This document shows, piece by piece, positions 1-8,620 of a stretch of 64,000 nt of DNA (its first letter is position 1; each line of letters begins with the position of its first letter). A program made the translations under genes and the position numbers. Where the stretch lies: NCBI GenBank assembly GCA_020055645.1, contig CM034547.1, forward strand, positions 22,778,513 through 22,842,512. The letters run 5' to 3'. The DNA is from Tomocerus qinae. Lineage: Eukaryota; Arthropoda; Collembola; Entomobryomorpha; Tomoceridae. The notes beneath the pieces were generated by a model, which saw only the letters and a list, made by a program, of their open reading frames with translations, was not told the origin of the DNA and did not search any database.

Positions 1-911
1 TTGTCCCAATAGAGACTAATATTGATAGATAAGTTTGTAAGTACTACACTACTATTTAATGCAATGTTTGGAGAATGTGTGATTGTGATTTGTGTTCTAA
101 TTCTAATATTCATTTTCTTGCATTTAAAGCGGTATGCTATTGTAATATTTATACTAAAGTTAATAATCTAATCTACCCAATCTACCAGTTTTATTGCACA
201 AAATATTTTCACTTCAAGAGTTTTATCTGGTCGAAATTCTGTTTACAGTTAAATTTCTCGTGTTTTTCCTACACTGTCAAACTAACATTGTTATGCTAAT
301 TGCTAATACTTGTCTGTATTATTGGGTCATAATTATTATGTATTATTTATGTACTATAATTAACTGAATACAAGGAAGATATAATATTATATAGGAATTT
401 TTTGTAACAATAAAAATATTTCAAATTTAATGCACTTCAATAAGAAACTATACTATTATACTATTTTGGCTTTTGAAAATTCTTACCTTCATTGGAAACT
501 TTTTCCCGTCCAGAAAAATCCATAGAATTTTTAGAGAACTTTATGCCATTATTATGTCTGTGGGAGGGAAGGATAGGTTCATAATGTCTGTCTCCTTCAT
601 AATGTCATGTCTGTCATGGAAATCAGGAAAGCTTGTTTTGTTTACCCGTTTGGAATTGGAATGGAAACTTTATGGCCGTGGCCGTCGTGATTCTTTCGTT
701 CCTATAATCAAGACTTCCAGTTCGTTCCATGAATCGGAGTTGTGATGGTCATGAACTCATGATCATGACGTGAGTGTGAGTATCGGAGTCGCGATCCTGA
801 TTGTACTTCCTGTTTTAAATTCTAAGCTTTATTTAGCATTTTCATTTGTAATACTTTTTGGCTTCTTTGTTTTAAGTTTCTCAATTGCTATAAAACCCTT
901 AAAACTGAGAC
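1..911. other. 5' flank of the DHHC gene, no recognised gene
   Basis: AT-rich sequence upstream of the first ATG of the palmitoyltransferase gene. I see no supported coding exon. Between 550 and 620 a short phrase (ATAATGTCTGT and variants) recurs three times, and around 748-770 there is a small palindromic run (TCATGATCATGA), but neither has an assignable role. An in-frame TGA at 906-908 fixes the start of the downstream gene at 912. A promoter may lie here but no core motif can be assigned with confidence. Confidence 0.5.
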
Positions 912-3244
912 ATGATTTCAATTGATGTGGAAAATGACGGTCAAGAAAGCAGTGTTGAATCGAGACAATTAGAAGCTCTGAAACAGCGACTGACACCTTG
1001 GCATCCTAATGGAAATCTTAAAGTTTTCTGTCATGGATGGATTGTGGTAAATCCCATTCGTCCTTGGTGGTGGATACTGGAGACTTACGTTGTCGCAATA
1101 ACTGCTGTATTTTTTACGGAGTAAGGGAGTAGTGTAAAGTGTAATTTAAAGCAACTATTTAACATTTGTCTAGAATCTATACCCCTATTTGCCTAGCAAT
1201 AACAGATATAGATTATACAGGGGTATAGATTCTAGACAAAAACATTGGACATTAAGGAAAGACTGGAATATTTGTTTCATTGAACTTATCGGCGGCCATA
1301 CATGGCTAATTAAAGTATCTTTGTTAGTCTTGATCTACCCCAAACAAGGGCATGAAAACCCAAAAACCAGAGTATTTGGGTTTTTGGGTAGCTAACAGCA
1401 AAAACCCATAAACCCGGGTTTTTGGGTTGGGTTTTTGCTACCCAAAAGCAATAACCCATGGGTTTTTCATGCCCTGACCCCAAACCAATAATGGTCCACA
1501 CATAAATTACAGTGTTCAGAGTTTCACAAGGGACGGGACTTGTACAAGTATATAGCTGTTATCGTGAATTCTCTACTTGTCATGTAAAAATGGTTATTTC
1601 TGTAAGAAGAAATCCATTTTTTTCGTAGTTCGTTGTCCTCAATGTCATATCCGTAGACTGAAAAAGATTTCGGGAGGGTCCCTGCCAAAAATTCCTTTCT
1701 TTTCGGGACCCCCCCCCCCCCCCACTCGCTGCGGCTAAATGAATCATGAACGAACCTTCAATATACGGACTGTTGAAAATAATTTAATATAATTATATTT
1801 ATTTGTTAATCTTAGGCGAAAGCAGTATAACGAAACCTTAACAATCACCGGTATTTTTTTGGGCGTCATATCGTTATTTTTCTGCCTGATTGTTACATTC
1901 AAAAATCCTGGTGTCCTTGAGAAACCTACTTTCGAAGATGCTGTGAGAAACGCTATGGAAGGTCATTGCATTGCATATATTAATGTCAATTGAAAACTAA
2001 TTTTGCTAATGATAAAAAGTATTGTGACCAATAGGTAAACAATCTAGTATAAATTCTTTTTACAGCTTCAAGAAGACCTTCACACATAAAGCACACTACA
2101 GATAAAAACGGAATCACTAGATTGAACTTCTACTGTTCAATGTTCGATTATAAAAAAACTTACAAAGTTCTTTAAATTCATGTACACTTATGTGAATGTA
2201 AACATTGCTCAATACCACTTAATACATTTAACTTAATTACAGGTGTCACATTTTTCGAACTCGATTTTCACATCATTGTCAGACCTGTGATTGCTGCATT
2301 GGTAAAAATACTTTACTTGAATATAGTACAAACAACATATTTTGAGTAGAAACCATATTTTATCATGTGCAACAGAAGTAGAGGAGGTTGTCCTTACATC
2401 ACAGTTGACAGTGTGGTGATCATATAATAAGATTTTATAGCATTTTTTTTGTAATAATTTTCATTCGAATTTAAGTATCCTCGCCTAATTACCACATTCG
2501 TACTGCTTTCACCACCAGCTTTCCCCAAAGTGAAAGTTTTTACTCGTGCTTAGACGATTTTTATTATAGCTTTCCTTTTGGATGTATTAATATAAATATG
2601 AAGAGAAATCATGCAGGTCTACAAAAGCATGAACTAATATTTAATGCACCTTAATTGCATGTTGTTTTAAATGTTGCAATTCAAAGAAGTCTTTGGTCTT
2701 GGTCATGAAAAATGATCCCAATTTGCACTATAATAAATTAAAGTTTACTAAGCCTATTTGAAATTCATAATTGAAATATTTTTATCTTCTTATTTTTGTG
2801 ATAATTAAGCTGACTGGGATCACCATTGTTCTATTATTGGAATATGTGTAAGTGGAAAAACCCGTTGGGCTGTATACTCTATGACGCTTTCTCTCCTTAT
2901 GATGTGGGTGTTTTACTTATTTGCATCTCTGTATGCCGCTATTACAGGTTTTAACTTTATTTACAATCACTATACCTATATAAGTCACTAATAATTTATC
3001 ATTCGACCCTTATTTTGTATGGTACCAATGTCTTTTGTCTACAATTGGAAAGTCTATGCAGCGCTATACTATTGTATCAACGATTTTTTAAATCCGGATA
3101 TTTTTTGCAGCAGGCCATAGACAACATAAATTTATTTCAATTGCCGAATCAGTTACTTTCCTAATGATCCTAGCAGGCATTGTCGGATGGTGTATTTTGC
3201 CCCCAATTGTCTACGCTGTTTTATTTCGGTACAATAAAAAATAA
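912..3244 (+). CDS. Divergent DHHC-type palmitoyltransferase, 253 aa, six exons
   Basis: Exons 912-1120, 1816-1961, 2066-2141, 2243-2301, 2810-2947, 3111-3244; 762 nt. A TGA at 906-908 precedes the ATG in frame. The product is a small four-pass membrane enzyme expected to S-acylate cysteines of client proteins on Golgi or plasma membranes. The zinc-finger/DHHC domain is complete in its ligands: CSMC at 142-145, HC at 155-156, C159, C162, DHHC at 167-170, C176. Helices lie near residues 50-68, 80-97, 182-207 and 222-246. The conserved Pro and Arg before HC are Thr and Phe, and DHHC is followed by SIIGIC rather than the usual PWxxNC. There is no cytosolic tail, so the TTxE and PaCCT motifs of larger family members are absent. 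The approach to the domain (KNPG, then a gap, then FYCSMC) recalls the HIP14/ZDHHC13-17 catalytic part, but without ankyrin repeats. Donors of exons 2 and 3 are weak (GTCATT, GTTCGA), so these two borders are less certain. Family certain; subfamily and activity not. Confidence 0.85.
1165..1240. repeat. Perfect 22-bp inverted repeat in DHHC intron 1
   Basis: Positions 1165-1186 and 1219-1240 are exact reverse complements (22 of 22), separated by a 32-base loop. The arms contain TCTAGA and TATACCCCT. It lies inside intron 1 of the palmitoyltransferase gene. RNA from either strand would form a strong hairpin. Nothing in it is coding. It could be a miniature foldback element, a palindromic insertion scar or a small hairpin RNA source. 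Confidence 0.85.
1346..1476. repeat. Foldback element built of GGGTTTTT/AAAAACCC phrases
   Basis: Outer arms at about 1346-1361 and 1459-1476 share an AGGGCATGAAAA(A)CCCA core in opposite orientation. Inner arms at about 1385-1407 and 1425-1444 also pair (GGGTAGC...AAAAACCCA against TGGGTTTTTGCTACCC), with AACCCGGGTT in the centre (1411-1420). The whole stretch can fold as a nested hairpin. It sits in intron 1 of the DHHC gene, about 100 bases after the shorter inverted repeat. Confidence 0.7.
1709..1723. repeat. Poly-C tract (C15)
   Basis: Fifteen consecutive C, preceded by TTTTCGGGA, in intron 1 of the DHHC gene. A shorter C run begins the dispersed repeat copies at 8235 and 63929, but the flanks here do not match them well. 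Length may be affected by assembly error. Confidence 0.8.
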
Positions 3245-3852
3245 ATCTTACAATTAAGTATGTTTTATATTAATCTTTCTATATTAATAATCTGCGTATA
3301 ACAATATAAAACCACTAATAAACTCATCCATTTTGACATTGACAAATTCGGATATCACCCAAAATTTCGCCAGAATTTGTAACGTTAAAATTTTAAATAG
3401 GCTGGTATGGATGGGACCCAACAGAGTCGCCCAAGAAAGGCCTCATGAAGACTTCTAAGTAGGAAAATATAAGACCATCTTTGGTTTGAAAACGGGTAAA
3501 AACTCTACTCTACAGAAAATATGTTATTTGGATGTTAAACTTGAATAGATTTTTTCTACAATACAAGTACTGTACTGTAATTCATAGCCACAATAGAGTT
3601 ACTCGTCATTCAGTAAGTAGTTTCATGTGTAACGTTAGCATTACTTAAAACTTACTTACTCAACATTCCGTTAAATAAATATTGATGTTCATAAAATACA
3701 AAAAATTACATAAAAATTATGGCATTTTTGTTTTCATTTCATGCATTGGTTTGCAGGAGGGCATTGTGGTATATTCGTAACTTTTGCCTATTTTATTGCA
3801 TTATACTCCACAAATACTACAAACAAATAATTAATAAATAAGAAAGATATTT
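3245..3852. other. Convergent intergenic region between the DHHC gene and MRPL37
   Basis: Holds the 3' ends of two genes that point at each other. AATAAA at 3240-3245 overlaps the DHHC stop and a second one lies at 3317-3322. For the minus-strand gene the reverse complement of AATAAA is at 3792-3797, about 55 bases past its stop. I see no exon or repeat of note in the rest. Confidence 0.6.
3792..3797 (-). terminator. Polyadenylation signal AATAAA for MRPL37
   Basis: TTTATT on the + strand reads AATAAA on the - strand, 56 bases downstream of the stop codon of the MRPL37 gene. Position and sequence fit a canonical poly(A) signal; use is not shown. Confidence 0.6.
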
Positions 3853-5616
3853 TTATAAATTAGGAGCGCACATACCCAGCAAAATTTTAAAAACTTCTGG
3901 GTTGTAGCCTTCGAAAATTTCTTTGCCCCATTTATATCGACAAAGACTGAGTAATGGAACTTTTTCGGTAATCCATAAAATATTTTTGACGCGAGAGCTG
4001 GCTTTTTCTTCTAAGTCTAATGTATTTAACTGAAAAACAGCAAACTGGAACTCATATCCAGTAAAATGAACTACTTTTGTGGTTACAGGCTCTTCAATTG
4101 ATTTGACGTCCAACTAAATTAGACAAAAAATTTATAATCAGTTGGTTTAGACTTTGACTTAAAACAGACAATAGTTACTAATGTTGATATAATCAGTAAA
4201 CTTACTCCATATTTTTGTTTAGCCATTAGTAAAGACGTAGCAAAAGCATACATAGCTGTTGTTCCACTAAATCTATCATCATTCCATCTTGGATGTATAT
4301 GAGTATGTGACCCAGGAATATGATGGGAAAAGAATATTGTATTAATAGTAGGAAATGGGTTGCTTTTCTGAAATGCTAAAACGTAAATAACAATTACATA
4401 GTTTTGTCACGTAACGCTCCCAAATAGTTTCATGATATTAGCAGGAATTATTGTTATTTCTCATAAGTTCTGATTTACCAAAATGATCAGATGTTTCATA
4501 TATATTGTTATCGTTTATATTTGCAGTAGATAGAAATGGAGCAATGCTGGGCAACTCCATATCAGAGGTCTCTGAAATTTCATGTTCATTGGCGAAAGGT
4601 TTTAAGTGACTCTTGGAAAACATAGTAAGAAGTGGAGTGAGTTTAAACTGAACCAAAGAATCGTGACGATTCATATTAACACGGAACTGGTGTTCACCGG
4701 TTACAATTTTATCTGCAGCAGTATCGAACTCAGTCTCAATCATCTGCACCATATTTTTGATCAGGATTTCACTACGTAAAAAACAGACATTCACTTTTAA
4801 TATTATATCCCAATAATAACTTTCTCATTTTTAAAATTTATCACATAAATGAGTTCCACTACATATTGTATGCACAGTTTGTTTTAGTATGTACATACTT
4901 CGATCGCTTGATTGGTATCCCGTATTTTATTCTGTTAGTATACGCCTCAATTTCCAGATTACGTAATCTAGGAAGCGGTTCTAAATATGCATCCCACAGA
5001 AATGCTTGCTTTATTATTCTGCGTACAAACAATAAATAGTCAAAAAAGGAAAAATATTGATTAAGATTCTTAGCTTAAGAAATTATATTATATATGCCTT
5101 TGAACTCGATCATCTTGATTTTGCAATGTTGTGCAGTACCCGAAATCCAAAATAGAATCGGGTAAACCTTCCTTAATTTGCACAGATTTAGTAAAAACTT
5201 GTGACTGGCGAAGACCTTCAATCGGGAAGCTAGAGTCATCAAAAATTCTACAAGGAGTTTCATGCCAGTTTGGATGGCTCCTATCAAGCTTTGGAGGTTT
5301 TGGAAATACTGATTTGACATCGGGTCTGTTTAAACCATTGTAATTGTTACTTTTGAGTCCCACAAATCATTAGTAATGAATATATTTAGTTACATCTTAT
5401 CTACTTATGCACATACATTGAATCATAGTCTATGAATAATGGGTTGTCTTTGTGGACACGGAGAAAGTCATTTGCATCATAAACAGGAATACCGGCTTCA
5501 CGAAGCATTGCTTCCTCTCCGTGGTCTGGTACTTGCTGCTTTCTCCATCTCTGCCAAGATGCGTCTTTCAAACGTTTCATCCGTTGGGGAAACGAAAGAG
5601 GTATGGTGAACCGCAT
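3853..5616 (-). CDS. MRPL37: Mitochondrial ribosomal protein L37 (mL37), 431 aa, six exons
   Basis: Exons on the minus strand: 5616-5417, 5349-5098, 5018-4899, 4771-4479, 4375-4206, 4113-3853; 1296 nt, frame open throughout. The product is a structural protein of the mitochondrial large ribosomal subunit, without known catalysis. The closest signatures are at the C-terminus: FQLNTLDLEE, then KNILWITEK and EVFKILLGMCAPNL, which parallel the animal L37 tail. The start region (MRFTIPLSFPQRMKRL) is basic, as in a mitochondrial import signal. Length is close to the human protein (423 aa). The second intron has to begin with GC (CAAAG then GCATAT) to keep the frame; all others are GT-AG. A polypyrimidine-rich acceptor at 4772-4773 (TTTTTTACGTAG) was preferred over an AG a little upstream, because only it preserves phase. 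The DHHC gene converges on it 608 bp away. Confidence 0.9.
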
Positions 5617-6580
5617 TTTGCTATTTCTAAAATTTTAATAAAACGTGTATTATTATACAAAAATTACCGTTCCGTTTAGTTTAACAAAAATGGGCCATTT
5701 CTAGAATACACAGATGACAGAATACATCGAATTTGTTGCAGATTCTCCTCATTGTCACTTACAATTTACAACTAATTGGACTTCTTCCAAATTCCAGTAA
5801 ATATTTTTGTGCGTATGCTTATGCTATCTGGAGTCTGGACTTTCTGGGCTGGACTGGAACTGGCTGGACTGGATTTTTGAAGTTGGGCAGTGAACTCACT
5901 CGACTCACTGACTGACTGAACAGAGGTTTGAACGAAAATCTTATTATATTTATTGATGAACAGATTTCAAAATACCGCGGCAGGCAACATACGGTACCCT
6001 ATTCCAATGGATTTGCGCTGAAATTTAAATGATTATCAAAGTCTAAATATAATTTAAAAACAGTTGTCTTCTTTCAAAAAGCATCTCGGTAATTTTGATT
6101 AAAATTGGCATGCGTTTGCAGCCAGCTGACAGGGCAGGCTGATTTTAGCTGACAGTCACTGGCGTATTGATTATCTTTCCAAATCGTTCGTAAAATTTTG
6201 TAACTGTCAATAGTCAATAATAGTCCTTCTCTCATTCTGTTCTGTTTCCCATCTGACTTCATTCAATATCGATATTTGCACCTTTTCTTAAATTGGGTCA
6301 AAGTCAAAGTCCAAAGTAAGTATTAAGTAGGTATGATAGAATCGAAAATTATTAAAGTTAATTATATATTATTTGATATTTATTTAAATGTTAATTGTAA
6401 AAACAGTAAATTGGCAGCGAAGCAGAAAATCTAGTATAAAATAGGAAAGCTGGATTCTGTAACGTGAATGGTAAGATTTTCAACATTTAAAAATTTAAAA
6501 ATCAGCGTCTGGTTTCTTTATAAAAAAATTTTCAATGCATCTTGTTTCCAATACGCTAATTAATAGGGACCCATGTCAAT
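5617..6580. other. Intergenic, 5' side of MRPL37
   Basis: No exon supported. Low-complexity phrases occur at 5838-5875 (repeats of CTGGACTGG/GGCTGGACTGG) and 5886-5922 (ACTCACTGACTGACTG). The MRPL37 promoter should be in the first few hundred bases above 5616 but I cannot point to a motif. Confidence 0.4.
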
Positions 6581-7005
6581 TTGCGTATGCACCAAACCAA
6601 AGTTGCGCGAAATGTACGCTTCTTTGGTACATGCACAAATAGTATAGACGAATCTATGTACCATTTGTGTATGCACCAAGTTGCGCGAAATGTAGGCTTC
6701 TTTGGTACATGCACAAATAGTATAGACGAACCTACGTACCATTTGTGTATGCACCCAAGTTGCGTGAAATGTGAGCGCGCTACTTTAGTACATACACAAA
6801 TAGTATGGACGACACAACGACGTATTTTTTCTGTACCGAAAAAAGTAGCGTGTAAAAGTACACAACCGTGCTACATACACACATAGCACGGGGAACGTAC
6901 ATAGTACTTGTGTATGTAACGTTTGCTAAGTAGCGTAAGTTTCACGCAACTTTGGTACATACACTAAGAGTATGTAGGTTCGCCCATACTATTTGTGTTG
7001 GATAT
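6581..7005. repeat. Foldback repeat with three ~78-bp tandem units and an inverted copy
   Basis: A unit beginning GTTGCGCGAAATGTA starts at 6602, 6680 and 6759 (periods 78 and 79; the third unit diverges after about 6830). Each unit carries GTACATGCACAAAT and, inverted, ATTTGTGTATGCAC, so it is itself a hairpin. A copy in opposite orientation lies at about 6925-7005 (AGTTTCACGCAACTTTGGTACATACA, the complement of the unit start), giving the whole block a foldback form. Open frames that cross it on both strands are by-products of the repeat. No transposase is seen, so it is a non-autonomous element or satellite-like insertion. Confidence 0.75.
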
Positions 7006-7021
7006 GGCCATATCTGATAGA

Positions 7022-7110
7022 TTCCGATGCACGGTATCAGCGGTACATGCCTGCTCTGTCCGCCACTTAACCTCTTAACTTAAAGTTTCCGATGCACGGC
7101 ATCAGCTGTA
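7022..7110. repeat. Direct repeat pair, 24 bp, period 65
   Basis: TTCCGATGCACGGTATCAGC at 7022 and TTCCGATGCACGGCATCAGC at 7087, each followed by GGTA or TGTA, differing at two positions in 24. They lie directly after the foldback block and may belong to its edge or be a separate two-copy repeat. Confidence 0.7.
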
Positions 7111-7170
7111 CTGATGTGAGATTCGGGACAATAGACAAGTTGCAAAATAGTCCGACCACAGAAATCATAT

Positions 7171-7378
7171 GTAAAGACAGCCGACAGTGATAGTGATGAA
7201 TGCAGTGCAGTGTTGAATGCAGTACTCAGGTAAATTATTATAGATCGGTTTAGAAAGAATAATAATGGTTTCTGGAATAATTAAAAATATTAAACATACC
7301 GACCTATGGTACTTTACCTGAGTACTACATTCAACATTTAACACTGCATTCATCGCTATCACTGTCGGCTGTCTTTAC
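7171..7378. repeat. MITE-like inverted repeat element, about 208 bp
   Basis: Left arm 7171-7234 (GTAAAGACAGCCGACAGTGA...CAGGTAAA) and right arm 7313-7378 (TTTACCTGAGTAC...GGCTGTCTTTAC) are near-exact reverse complements with a few differences. A second inner stem (TAGATCGGTTT against ACCGACCTATGG) extends the pairing. The central loop is AT-rich. There is no transposase frame, so this looks like a miniature non-autonomous DNA element or a palindromic duplication. A minus-strand open frame spanning it is an artefact of the symmetry. Confidence 0.8.
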
Positions 7379-7454
7379 AAAGGACTTCTGTAGTCCGCCA
7401 ACGTTGTAGATCTAGAATTTCGCTTGCCATGAAACCATATTACAACGCTAATGC

Positions 7455-7620
7455 CAATGCCCATCCAAGAAAAGGGAAATTTTTTTCTTAAAATACCAAA
7501 AAAGTTTGATTTTGTGAATTTTTAGGCTATTTTTCATTCATTTTAGTCAAAATAGGCCAAAATTTTTCGCGCTGCGCACGAACATGCCTAAAATGTAATC
7601 GACTTTAAATACGGTACTGC
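7455..7620. repeat. Dispersed repeat family, copy 1
   Basis: CAATGCCCATCCAAGAAAA, then a T-run, CTTAAAATACCAAAAAAG, AGTCAAAATAGGCCAAAATTTTTC and TTTAAATACGG. The same phrases in the same order occur in copy 2 at 8235, and the first half in copy 3 at the right end of the window. Copy 1 has an extra segment between the CCAAAA and TAGGCC phrases and lacks the long C run. Non-coding; family not recognised. Confidence 0.7.
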
Positions 7621-8234
7621 CATATTATGATGCATTGTCGCCGCTGTTATGCTGTTGCCGCTAACCCCAGATACCTCCCAACGGCAACGAAGTACCGCTG
7701 CCTAAATTCAGCCGTTTTTTCCACCAACGGTTGATTATAATAATAATATTATTCAGTACTAATAAGCCACCAGTACTGGCTGGTATTGTATTTCAAAAGA
7801 TTTCCGTGTCATTTTCTAGTGTAATTTCAAAATAAGCTAATCCGGGCGGGGTGTAGTGTAGTTCATTGTTTAATGCAATATGCATTTCTTACGCAAATAA
7901 AGCGTTTTGCATTTAATATAGACAAGTTTAAAGTTTGCTTATCAAGTCTGCGATTATAATATAAATGCCATGTCCATAATGTTAGTTCTGGTTCTATATG
8001 TTTTATGAAATAACTTTTACTTTTATGTTAACGTTTTGTGGGTTTCGAATTTTAGGACTAAGCAGGAACACAACGAACGGAGATCACTATACCTGAAAAC
8101 CTCATCTCAATTCAATAAAACCCCACGACCAACGACCAGGTTTTTTCGAATCCGAATTTCAGTTTGATGTTACAAAAGACAAAAAGGTTTTGAACTTGGT
8201 TTGCTCCATCCAATAGCAGGTTAGTCATTATTAC

Positions 8235-8354
8235 CAATGCCCCCCCCCCGAAATCCAAGAAAATTTTTTCTCAAAATCCCAAAAACTTGTGATTTTAGAC
8301 AAAATAAGCCAAAATTTTTCCATTGCCCCCTCCGAAATTGACTTCTAAATACGG
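8235..8354. repeat. Dispersed repeat family, copy 2
   Basis: CAATG, a C10 run, GAAATCCAAGAAAA, TTTTTTCTCAAAATCCCAAAAAC, ACAAAATAAGCCAAAATTTTTCC and TCTAAATACGG. Colinear with copy 1 (7455) and sharing its left part with the copy at 63929. CATTGCCCCCTCCGAAATTG inside it (8322-8341) repeats the left-end phrase, suggesting an internal duplication or nested insertion. Confidence 0.75.
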
Positions 8355-8520
8355 ATGTTATGTATATTATTTCTTTGTCCTACCTCGTCCTACCTATTTC
8401 GTAGTTCTGCTGTTTGACTCTTTGCACTTGGGGCATAATGTATGCAAAGAGCTTCTAATAATACACAGGGAAATAGAGCAAAAGTGGAGAATATTTTTTT
8501 TATAACATTGATGAATAGCT

Positions 8521-8620
8521 CCGCCGTTAAACGGCGCGAAAATTTACCGATACCTACTAATACATCCGACAACTTCCGCCGTAAAACGGCGCGAAATTTT
8601 TACCATACCTACTGATGCAT
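8521..8620. repeat. Two-copy tandem repeat carrying a CGCCGTTAAACGGCG palindrome
   Basis: 8521-8565 and 8576-8620 share CCGCCGT(T/A)AAACGGCGCGAAA, TTTACC, ATACCTACT and AT(A/G)CAT at a period of 55. The first copy has a perfect 15-base palindrome CGCCGTTAAACGGCG at 8522-8536; the second has one change at its centre. GC-rich islands in AT-rich surroundings. No coding function is seen. Confidence 0.75.

Noticed and set aside
473-745. 90-codon open frame upstream of the DHHC gene
   Set aside because: No domain, no splice context, and it contains a short internal repeat; likely chance.
889-895. TATAAAA just upstream of the DHHC start codon
   Set aside because: It lies only 17 bases before the ATG, so a start site 25-30 bases downstream would fall after the start codon; not a credible TATA box for this frame.
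1369-1440. Telomere-like GGGTTTTT repeats
   Set aside because: The unit is irregular and not TTAGG; the nested palindrome structure explains it better than an interstitial telomere.
6560-6886. Open frames on both strands with repeated HLCMH / TICACTKEAYI phrases
   Set aside because: They are translations of the 78-bp tandem units, not a protein repeat family.
7165-7362. Minus-strand open frame across the inverted repeat
   Set aside because: It spans the two arms of the MITE-like element, and its residues mirror the repeat (MIAMNAV... and ...CTAFITI).
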